Shown here piece by piece: positions 25,601 to 33,900 of a DNA stretch of 64,000 bases. The stretch covers positions 1,913,501 to 1,977,500 of the forward strand of contig CALNXK010000031.1 of NCBI GenBank assembly GCA_942486035.1, in the 5' to 3' direction. The translations under genes were made by a program, and so were the position numbers. Position 1 is the first letter of the stretch. Every line of letters starts with the position of its first letter. The stretch comes from Porites lobata. Lineage: Eukaryota > Cnidaria > Anthozoa > Scleractinia > Poritidae. Under the pieces are notes generated by a model. That model saw only the letters and a program-made list of their open reading frames with translations, had not been told where the DNA came from and did no database searches.

Positions 25601-27567
25601 TGCAAAATGCAAGTGACACTCACTGCAACCATGTAAACTCTTAACCAGCAACGTGCACTGGACTATTGATCGAGTTTATAGGAATTTTGCCGGGTGAGGA
25701 GAATATTATAGAAATTATGATACTAATACAAATTACTGGAGAAAGGGTCAGATTTATCGAAATTAAGTCTAAACAAGAGAGCTTTATAAATATGAGCTTA
25801 CATACCTGAATAAACAGATTCAGACTTCATAACAATGATAACATTTCACTTTGTTCATTACAAATATCAGTCAACACCTTAAGTTCAAAGTTAAAATTCA
25901 AACGACCCTATAAGAAATTACATCTATTGCTGAAACCTCTGTACCTTGAAATGACCTTAACTTTCCTTAGGTTTGCAGCAAAATGCTGCTCAATATCTTA
26001 ACTCTTCCGTGGTTGTTTCAGCCATACGCAGCTATAAGTTGCATGTTCCAAACTCTGCGGAAGAATATTGTTTAAAGGAAAAAGCAACACACATGCACAT
26101 CCGAAAGCACACATCTGAAAAGCGATATAAGATCAATAAAGGTGTGAATTACTAAAATATAATAGATCATAATAGTGAGAAACAATCCAGCCTTCGACCG
26201 CGATGATTTTGTTCCTTCTCAAAACCATTGATCTTTGGTTTATGATGAAATGCGCATGATCCGGACACAAATTCACTTTCCAAGATGTGAGAACATCGTT
26301 TTTATTTTATTTAAGAGAATGTCTGGGAAGTAGCTTTCCCATCGACAACCCCTACCTGCCTAGCACTTTAACCAGATCTTAATCAGGGATATACGCAGAG
26401 TCTTAACAGAGTTAGATTATTTCAATTTTTTCCTACTTTTTCGTTCCTTTCTTTTCTACACTTGGAGAACTATAACATGATTTTTGTTTCATTTTTGTCT
26501 TTCATTTTAGTTTTGTTTATACTAGATTTCATTTTACTTTTCAGTTACTTTCTTGCATTATGCATTATGCACATTCAGTTCTTACCATATACTTCATTGA
26601 TTCTACAATAAACAAAATTTTAAATCATCTTGGAGAGTGTGGTTGATCACAGCGAACTCTAACTGGTGGTAACACGACAGGGGCTTTATGGAGGATTTAC
26701 GGCATTAATAATAATTGAAACTTTTTTTAAAATCACCATTGATGTACTAACAATAATATTGCTAACCAACATATGAACTTTGTGTCTTAAATGGGTTATC
26801 ATGTGAGTGATAGAAATGAATTGTACAGTACATACAGCTGTAGAGGTCATTACTGTACTATCAGCAATAATTAAGAGCATAATACCGTAAACAGTTTGCT
26901 CTTCATGTGCCTTGGGAAGCCTCCTAGACACAACAACAAATGAACTTCCCAGTCATGTATAAGCAACTCTCATAAGCAGAATAAAACCACAGTTTTTATG
27001 CACTTGCTGAATCAATAACAGATCTCTCGTAACCATCAGTAAAGCAACAGAGTACAGATACATATCGTTACAGATATTTTTGGTCGGTCTACACATATTT
27101 TCCTGCAAATGACATTGGCAGTTGAAGTCTGAAAAAAATGGTGCATTAACTGTCGTTTATCGACATTTTCGTGATGTCTCAGTTCAGTTTCAGTGAGTTA
27201 TGCTGATATAAAATTAAAAGGATTAATTTCTCAAATGCATCACGTACATACTTATACAACCGCACACCAAGCCTGCTATAAGCGTCAGCTTACATGAATA
27301 CATACGTTATCGCGTGAGTAAAAGTTTGTAAATTTCAAGAGAGAAAAATAACTGTTTCTGATTTTGATGCATCGTTAAGCTTTTAAGAATAGAAATCTGT
27401 AAACGTAAAAAGGGCAAACTTGCATGACATCACTCATGACTTACCGCTATAACATTGACAAACGTCGTCTTCCCAGAATACTGCAATCCTACTAGAGTAA
27501 GCTCCATCTCCTCCTTCCAAAACAAGCTTTTTATCCAGTCTAGGATACTTCTAAAAAACGCCAACAT
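12064..27567 (-). CDS. ARL8: ARL8 lysosomal small GTPase (seven exons, complete)
   Basis: ARL8 is an ARF-like GTPase on lysosomes that, when GTP-bound, recruits kinesin and tethering effectors. Exons on the minus strand: 27445-27567, 16916-16996, 15028-15101, 14593-14686, 13085-13152, 12878-12948 and 12064-12110. All introns are GT-AG and all phases agree. The product is 185 aa against 186 in human ARL8B. Seen in the sequence: an amphipathic N-terminal helix (residues 1-20, MLAFFRSILDWIKSLFWKEE) without Gly2, as expected for ARL8, which is acetylated rather than myristoylated; P-loop GLQYSGKT (27-34); PTVGF switch I around 51-55; WDIGGQ switch II (70-75, with Gln75 as in human); NKKD (130-133; usually NKRD); SCK (163-165). 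The C-terminus HSKSRG is family-like. Intron 1 (10.4 kb) is filled with transposons. It is divergent from Bicaudal-D, with 223 bp between start codons. Confidence 0.96.
13504..13614. mobile_element. Hairpin element in ARL8 intron
   Basis: GGATATGAGATGAT (from about 13527) and ATCATCTCATATCC (ending about 13591) are exact complements. They are extended outward by ATTATTCCAT...GCGC against GCGC...GGAATAAT, giving a stem of more than 35 bp around a short GC-rich loop. A transcript would fold strongly. It may be one end of a larger element reaching towards 14,480, which I could not prove. Confidence 0.7.
16109..16876. mobile_element. hAT-like foldback element with 8-bp target duplication, 39 bp from ARL8 exon 2
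   Basis: Inverted arms of about 90 bp begin with CAGCCTCCCACACAGGCG on the left and TTAGCCTCCCACGCAGACG on the right (reverse strand). The unit is flanked by a perfect direct repeat TAATATAG at 16101-16108 and 16877-16884, an 8-bp duplication as in hAT elements. It carries no ORF of note. A related end lies at about 41790-41856. The right flank ends only about 30 bp from the ARL8 exon 2 donor region. Confidence 0.85.
17740..18360 (-). pseudogene. Non-LTR retrotransposon reverse-transcriptase C-terminal fragment
   Basis: On the minus strand, the segment from about 18360 down to 18060 decodes, with stops and frameshifts, to a reverse transcriptase thumb region (an arm resembling HYFSPSQLRQIYYNLIYPYL). 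The region 17925-17740 is open and reads TISAMAVDLWQEL followed by FKKRVKQYLL, the typical C-terminal tail of CR1/L2/jockey-group ORF2 proteins. At least two stops and one frame change show that it is dead. It directly abuts the BEL/Pao remnant. Confidence 0.72.
18362..19260 (+). pseudogene. BEL/Pao gag remnant with CCHC zinc knuckle
   Basis: The stretch contains a decayed gag. The best part is near 19135-19240, where HRRFFLAGHGLSKCNA is followed by CSKCKDDCHPMALH, the paired Cys/His knuckle arrangement of BEL/Pao gag. The upstream piece around 18497-18805 is Pro/Thr-rich linker. Interruptions by stops near 18804 and 18900 separate the pieces. Confidence 0.7.
19320..19440 (+). pseudogene. BEL/Pao aspartic protease remnant
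   Basis: The frame reading SHRTYAIIDDLSNA near 19397-19438 resembles the active-site region of BEL/Pao proteases, where an Asp-containing IIDDxSN motif is usual. A stop follows immediately. It sits between the gag knuckle and the reverse transcriptase, as expected for the family order. Confidence 0.55.
19440..19889 (+). pseudogene. BEL/Pao reverse transcriptase N-terminal remnant
   Basis: Two pieces are visible. The 19512-19706 piece is the linker before RT. The 19707-19889 piece reads YLPHFGLYHPRKPDQIHVVF and then ends in LLGRDLMNILVGV, the fingers region of a BEL/Pao RT. The catalytic YVDD region is absent: coding similarity stops at 19889, where a non-LTR fragment has been inserted. Confidence 0.8.
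19900..20345 (-). mobile_element. Non-LTR retrotransposon 3' fragment nested in the BEL/Pao element
   Basis: On the minus strand, 20345 to about 20130 encodes NSLRYFGPHLLSKLDHQLRS and then CKNCILC, a typical C-terminal end of CR1/L2-group ORF2. This is followed by an AT-rich 3' UTR down to a short ATT-type tail near 19905-19916. The 5'-truncated form and simple tail are as expected for target-primed insertion. It replaces or interrupts the RT interior of the host element, so it inserted later. Confidence 0.72.
20370..21235 (+). pseudogene. BEL/Pao RT-connection and RNase H remnant
   Basis: Reading across at least three frames, this stretch shows the phrases of the BEL/Pao region after RT: a KLGV/EGKL segment near 20490-20545, WDEPLLENMKHHWSQWRD near 20607-20660, SIPRLVLCS near 20870-20895, then YSDSKVVLGYIQNESR near 20970-21015 (RNase H active-site region) and ARNPADLATHCV near 21070-21105. 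Frame changes near 20785 and stops mark it as dead. Confidence 0.82.
21490..22610 (+). pseudogene. BEL/Pao integrase remnant
   Basis: The zinc-binding/entry region begins with LVHCNGLLWVGDRL near 21565-21605 and HHQGH near 21705-21720. The catalytic core begins at NVSFDAFGPWEISTRRLRGG near 21855-21915 (first catalytic Asp) and continues to about 22147. The rest is split across frames, with ISAVP near 22372 and QFWVRCKREYLQNF near 22515-22555. The segment at 22147-22201 has a 26-bp tandem duplication that breaks the frame before the catalytic Glu region. Confidence 0.85.
22147..22201 (+). repeat. Two tandem copies of a 26-27-bp unit in the integrase remnant
   Basis: The phrase TGTAGCAGAACAAGGTTGGA with a following TATTT occurs twice back to back. 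It shifts the integrase frame and is a local duplication rather than a dispersed repeat. Confidence 0.85.
22885..23220. repeat. Subterminal CGTTCGAACGG array, left end
   Basis: Degenerate units of about 45-60 bp, each containing CGTTCGAACGG or a near variant plus an ACGGGT phrase, repeat six to seven times. CGTTCGAACG is itself palindromic. Confidence 0.8.
23657..24545. mobile_element. Nested DNA-transposon-like element, CAGGGGGTTCATTAAGG termini
   Basis: CAGGGGGTTCATTAAGG at the left is mirrored at the right end (CCTTAATGAACCCCCTG). AGTGAC flanks it directly on both sides (23651-23656 and 24546-24551), a candidate target duplication. A GC-rich CCCGG block adjoins each terminus. It sits wholly inside the 22854-25350 element and so is younger. 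Confidence 0.82.
25035..25310. repeat. Subterminal CGTTCGAACGG array, right end
   Basis: About five to six units of roughly 45 bp follow the pattern GGGTGAGCAAGTCGTTC, AACGGTTGGATG and TTTTATCGAAC. They are the counterpart of the left array in opposite sense. Confidence 0.8.
25351..27444. other. Remainder of ARL8 intron 1, promoter-proximal
   Basis: AT-rich sequence without coding similarity or a clear repeat that I can name. It is the part of the intron nearest exon 1 and would be the natural place for intronic control elements, but nothing specific is visible. Confidence 0.4.
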
Positions 27568-27790
27568 GTTTGCAACAAGACGTTTCAAACGTGTTCACTT
27601 GGTTCTCAATTTTCCGTCCCTTTTGTCACATGACAAAAGATGGCGGATCTATCCCAGGAAACAATTCGCGCGGCAGAAGAGCTGCAGAAGAGATCTGGGT
27701 ACGAAATTACATTTCATTGAAACAAGCGGCTCAAACATTCAAAATGGAGACAAAATTGTTTGTGGAAATAGCGCCCTTTGTGAAGCCAAA
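27568..27790. promoter_or_regulatory. Shared bidirectional ARL8/Bicaudal-D promoter
   Basis: Only 223 bp separate the ARL8 start codon (minus strand) from the Bicaudal-D start codon (plus strand), so both 5' UTRs and the core promoters must fit here or overlap. The region contains GTCACATGAC (27625-27634), an E-box of the M-box/CLEAR class bound by MITF/TFE factors, inside a near-palindrome TTTTGTCACATGACAAAA. The YY1-type AAGATGGCGG (27637-27646) follows directly. No TATA box stands out. A TATA-less, YY1-containing divergent promoter is typical of housekeeping pairs. Factor binding is inferred from motif form only. Confidence 0.7.
27640..27720 (+). CDS. Candidate 26-codon upstream ORF ahead of Bicaudal-D
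   Basis: An ATG embedded in the YY1-like site opens a frame beginning MADLSQETIRAAEELQKRSG and closing at TGA 27718-27720. It is not in the Bicaudal-D frame and ends 70 bp before that start. If transcription starts upstream of 27640, it could act as a uORF. If transcripts start inside or after the YY1 site, it is not translated. I do not recognise the peptide. Confidence 0.3.
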   Translation: MADLSQETIRAAEELQKRSGYEITFH

Positions 27791-27985
27791 ATGAGCACGA
27801 TCGATTATCTCAAAAGCGAAGTTGAACGGCTGAGCAATGAGCTACAACAAGCCTGCTTAGAAAAAGTGCAAGCGGCTGAATATGGGCTGGCGGTGTTGGA
27901 AGAAAAACAGAGATTACAAGAACAATACGACGAACTCGAAACGTCTCTCGAAGGGAACAAGCAAGAATTGGAATGTTTGAGAGAG
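27791..27985 (+). CDS. BICD: Bicaudal-D exon 1: CC1 box
   Basis: Encodes residues 1-65, ending in ELECLRE, with donor GTAAAT directly after. The AAxxG signature of the CC1 box (Ala28, Ala29, Gly32) is intact, which is the residue set needed for dynein light intermediate chain contact in this family. Confidence 0.95.
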
Positions 27986-30900
27986 GTAAATATTTGATAG
28001 TTCATTTTTTTCATTGCGAAGTTGTATGGCTCTTTTTTCTGATTTGATTAGGATCAAAGTGTGTGATCGCAAAAAACTTTCACAGACCTCTATCATCAAA
28101 TGCCTTGAATTATTGATATGCCGCACTTGTGTAAACTAGACTTAATCCATCAACGACTGATCTGAATGCATAGTCAAGCAAAATAATTCTTAGGCCGGTT
28201 TTTTGATAAAATGAGACCTTTAAAATATGACGGTTTATCTATGGAGACATTTTACGAACTTTATTCAACTCATATGCAATACAATGGTCACCAGCCGGCC
28301 AGTAAAAATCGCGTGACGTGGAAGCGTATAAGTGCTGTCATCAAATCCGATCGATCCCAGCTAGGGATCAGACCACCTGGAATCAGACGGTGTTTTAAAA
28401 TAATATCATTTCGGTAAATTGTGTTAGTAAGAAAAACACTTGCAGAATGTGAAAAATTTGAAGGCCTGTGCCTGCAGCCTAATTACTGTCTGTAACGCCA
28501 CAGCAACTACAATGTGGAGTCAATAATGCCATTTATGCGAGGAAAAATAAGACGCGTCTTACATAAGACGCGAACTGGACCATTTATACGAGCATGTCTT
28601 ATCTAAGTCTTCTGTATACTTAAACTTGCTTTTAAAATGTAAGTTTATAATACCAAGATAGCAATTTGATTAGTAAATATAATGTATCGGTCAAATCGAA
28701 GCTTCAACATGCCCCCCCCGGGCAACCCCCTGGGCATTTGACTTTTTTGAAAATTATTGTTCAAATTCCCCCCTACCCAGGCCAAAATGCCGTTCAAATG
28801 CCCCACACTATGGTCCATCTAGGTGATCAAATGCCCCCACCCCGGGGACGTTTCACAGGCACAAAACTGTCAGAGGGACGGCGGAAACGCCTTCAGTTGT
28901 CGAACAAAATCTTTATAAATATAACAAAACTGAGAAACACTGTTAGCGTATTTACTAAGAACAAAAGTCTCGTGCAAAGCGGCGGAAATCGCTGCCACAA
29001 GCTCACTGAATGCTCAAAGCGTTCTATAAAAAAAGACCCCATCTATTGAGATTACTACATCATGACCATTTCACTGATATGCATCATCGCTCACCTTATT
29101 AACTAACATACTTGCAGTAGGTCAAAGTAGTTGACCTGAGCTTTTTATTTTATTTTATTTTATGTTGTTGTATTGAATCGCCGGTATAGGTATTGTATTT
29201 CATTATATAAAACACCACAATACATTCATACATTCAAAGCCTGAATCCAGTATTAAAAATTTTAAAATTTAAATACTTCAAATACAGCACAAAGCTTGTT
29301 TAAGCCCTTTCCTCGAAACCAATTGGCCACAAAGGCACGATCTTTTCCACGAAAATCCTACAACACGGCGTCCCCCATGATAGCTCGCCACGCCAAAGAT
29401 TTTACAGGAAATCGAGGGTTCAGTTCAAATTCCCCACCCCTTGGAAGACTCTGATCATCAAATTCCCTCCTCCCCGGGACGGCAAAGGTGTCAAATACCC
29501 AGGGTATGCCCAGAGGGGCATGTTGAAGCTTCGATTTGACCGATACATAAATTGTGATAGTTTAAAGCTAAAAGGGTCTGCTTACACCAGCAGATGTCAC
29601 GCATCTGCTGTCCAGGAGGTCTGTTATCACCTTCTCCTTACATACACTGTAATAACAAAAAATCTTTTTCCTCCGCGATGGACCAAGTGTTTCTTTTTAC
29701 CTTTAACGGCATGCTCATTGTATCTGAGCAAAGAAAATATAAAGCAGAATAAACGAGGAAACGAAAATGCGTTGTAATTTGTAAACAAATTTTCTCGGCC
29801 AGTGGCCTGCCAGTCCACCGCTGGGCAAGAGATAATTTTCCCGCCAAAAATTAAGGCATGCGTACTATGCATTCGCATCTTATGTAAGACACGAATTTCG
29901 TTTATATGAAGTTTTTCTCGTCTTAGCTAAGATGCGTCTTATCAAAGAACAGGTGTTACGGGCTGTTTAAAATAAGATGCGTCTCAGCTAAGTTGCATCT
30001 TATTTTAGATGAATTGTGCCGTTTATATGGAAAGTTCGCGTCTTATTTTTCCTCGTATAAATGGCCCTAATGTAGGTGGGATGAGGAGTAGAGTAACAAA
30101 GTAATGTAGTGTTATGCAGAAATTCTACTAACAAAGTTCTCGCTGGCATTTTCAGGCCATATCATGATTGATCTACTCAATCACAATGTTCAGGTTGATG
30201 GCAATTTTGAGATGTAATGCACCTATCAATGTAAATCCCGCTGGGTGGGGGGGAGTGGGGGCAAGGGGCGGGGATTTGACAAATTTTAACATTTTTCATC
30301 AAATTCCCCAGGGTCGGAAACAAAAGGTCAATCAAAAAATGTCAAAAAAGCCCTACCCCAGGGGAAAAAATCAAAACAAACAATACTATAATACTATATC
30401 AGGGTTGTCACTAAGATTTCAAGTTGCCCGGTAAATACAACAAATAGGCGGGGAATCAAACGGCTAGGGATTTCTTTTGGTTCTATTTTCTTCTATTTTC
30501 CAATAAAAGTAGCTGGGGGCCACTCTCTTAGTAGCCGGGGAAAATCCCCAGCCCCCGGCTCTTAATGACAACCCTGCTATAAAAAACGAATATAAGAACA
30601 TTTCAAAAGTACGTTCTTACTACTTTTATTTAAGGTTAACGTAAGCTAAATTACTTGCTGTAATTAAGTATTCTCTCTCTCCACCAGCATCTGTTGTTTT
30701 GAACAACATAATCACTCCAGGAAGATTGGTCGTGCTATTATAATATTAATGAAATGTTCAATGCTTTATAACATCTGCTCAACATGTCGAAACAGGTTGG
30801 ATCAGTGACCCGTAAAAAATCCTCTGACTTTCATGGTGGAATTCTATTTCAATCGAGTTTTACAAGCAGATGGGAACTTGAAGATAAAAACTTTCTCAAA

Positions 30901-33900
30901 ATAGACATTATCTGTTTAGATGACAGTTTAAAGTATCGGATTATAGCGATTAAAACAAATGAAAACTCCGTACCTTTCTCCAACAGCATGACTTTCAGAA
31001 AGCCTCAAGGGACAGACTTGGTAACCGCTTCTGAATTGATACCAGGCTTCTGTCAGTCAAAGTCAAATGTCCAGATCCCAGGGTCACTTCGCATGATCAA
31101 AAGCCCGACAGGGGGGATAGTCTCAGGCATCAAATCCCCGCCCCTTGCCCGCATGCCCCCCCCCCCCCCCCCCCTGCCCCCCGCGGGATTTATACTGAAA
31201 GGTGCACGATGCTCTGTCTTTATGTTAGGGATCTTTCTGGGGAAGAGGGTTGGTAACCCCAGGGAACCTCTCAGCATTTGCACAGCAACTTCTACAAATC
31301 CTTACCACCCAAGATCGATATTTCTCCAAAAAAGTTACCATTGTCCCTCTCCCCAGGGATAAATTTAGTAGGATATCCTATTTTTTCGAGCAATAGTGGG
31401 AAATGTCGGAGTGGGAAAGGACAATGCAGTTGTCAAGCCATGGTCAAAAATAAGAATGGATTTACAATGAGTAGTCAGGTCTCTTAGGGTCAGGATCGTT
31501 ACAGAGTTGACAAAAGCACCAAACTTTGCACAGCGATAGCTTATTGCAGTACCATGAATATTAGAGGGGGTGCCCACTGCAAATGTGCCACTGAAGCGTG
31601 CTAAACAGGATTTAATTATTGTAAATTTCATCTGCTGGGGTCCCTGTGGTGTTTTGATTGAAAATTGTTATTTAATACCTTAAATCACTCTGAATTCTAT
31701 TCTCATGTTGTAAACAACAATTTCACTCAAACATCTGGCATTCCCATCCATTTTTGCTTATTGATTGTATAAGTAAGTTGATTATTACTGTGCCCTTAAA
31801 GCAAGTCCACAGTCCGCCCACATTTTCATAAGTCATTTCTAAGATGGCCTCGTCTTTGCTTCATAACTTGCAAGTACTCAGCTTCTGGGGTTCTCTAATC
31901 TCCTTTTCTAATGTACTTCAATTAGAGGAGGCCTTATTGTGTGGCTTAAGTCTTATTTATCAAGTATTACTTGTCATTACATGTCACTTTAACCTGAAGA
32001 AAGCGCATGGCATAGCGATTCACACACAAAATTTCAGAAAAAAGAAATTGTCAAAGAGTCTGTTGTATCACATGTTATCAGGGATTTATGACAGCTATTC
32101 ATGAAGAGCAAATAACGAAATGACAGAACCCAAAATAGTTCTTTCCTAGGGTGGTAATTAATTTTTCAGCTTAACACAGGCCTGGATGCCTTTCAGTCTC
32201 TCTTTATCCAGTTATCTGCTGGACACAAGTGCATGTTTTGACAGAGAAGCAAGCACCGTGGCACAAGTCATATCATTTACAATTCCCGCAGTTTGTCTAA
32301 GCTTTACAGAGCAAAAACAAACAAAAAAGAATCTGGTCTCATAAACGAAGAAAAGAAACAAGCTTCAAAAAACAGCACAGTTTATCATTGGCACTGAAGC
32401 ACTCATGTCCAAAAATAATAACAGCTTATCAAGTCGTAAAAGTGAGACTCCAGTGGTACAAGATTGACTCAAATGATAAATGGTGAATAGTTTAACTGCT
32501 GAAACTGGCCGGGCTAACTTTTAGGGCCTGTTTACATGGAGGAGGGGGACCCCGGGTAGGAATGGTAACCCACTTAGGTGGGGTAGCCCGCCTGTCCATA
32601 TAATCTCTCATTTTAATTTGATCACGTTTACATGATAGGTGGGGTCACCCTTCAAGGTGGGTAGCTCGGTCTGCCACACCAGGCAACCCTCTCAGCTGAG
32701 GTCAAATTTTGCCATGTCAACGTTTCAAGGTGAGGTAACCCAGGCTAGTCGGGGTTGGATTCGTGATACATCAAATTCACGCAAAATTCACTTTGGCGCC
32801 GGGTGGCTTCACATCGTTATTAAAGGTAACGATAGAAACCACAACACTGAAGATTGCAGCAAGAGCAGCAATTGAGCGTAGACGTGGTTTGCCAGCATTT
32901 TTCTTGTTTACGTGCTTAGCGACCATTCAATAATCTTGAGAAACTGCACCCCAGGATGGCGGGGTTGTAAGATTGCATGTAAAGGAGGGTTATTTTTTTA
33001 CCCCACCTAAGCAGGTTACCTCACCTACCTGTGGTCCCCCACCTTTATGTTAACAGGCCTTAAGTCTCAGGAACCGTGAAACTGGTAATAAACGGTATAC
33101 CTAACCCGGGACTAGCTATGATACTACCGGCCATCTTCAAGAACATCAGCATAGCAGCCAAAGAAGCCATTATATCGGCGTAAAACGAATATTAGATTGC
33201 GGTGCTTTCATGCGTCTCGTTTTGTGACTTTTTTTGTGTTCGTTTTTGTCACCATCTCTAAATATCAATCATGTTCAAAACACCCCTACTAATAACAAAA
33301 TATTTCGTAAAGCTCTTTAGAATGATATTCAGCAATAAAAACAAGGTGTGACCAGGAGCCGATTTCTAGGCTCCTGGTGTGGCAACATAGGCATAAGTGA
33401 ATGCAAAGCTTTGCAGTATGCAATCTGTCAGAAATCTTTTTGAGTGGCCTAAGTTGGGGCTGATGGGCTTCTTTATCATGACCACTCCATTATTATAAGG
33501 GACCAGGCCATAATTATTGTTGACCCTTGCTTTTTTTGGTATTTTATGTAATTTTTAACAGCATTATTTTGTGAAAAGTTGGTAACTGAATTGCTCTTGA
33601 GGAATTCATGATCGTAAGATTTCGTAACCACGGGGTATTCGCCTAATTGCATCAAACAAATTACATTCATTTTCATAAATGATGCATCATTGGTTGGCTA
33701 AAAGAGGCCTTGTTCCTGTAAATTTCAGCTCTTCTGAAGTTAGTTTGTTTGTAAATTGTAACGCACGCGACGACCTTCCTTTTTTTGAAAGATCGTATAG
33801 ACCTACCATTAACACTCTGGTCCAAGGGCTCTGAAGTGAATGAGCTGCTTACAGGTGTCTAGGCATGCAGGGACCTCATACACTTCTTTTTAAATGCAAA

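Noticed and set aside
27455..27997. A 180-codon open frame across the promoter
   Set aside because: It runs antisense over ARL8 exon 1 and then into Bicaudal-D exon 1. Only the last 65 codons are family-like; the upstream part is not conserved protein.
30784..31362. A 192-codon open frame with a long proline run
   Set aside because: The proline run is the translated poly(C) tract of a foldback element. No domain is recognisable and it lies in a Bicaudal-D intron.
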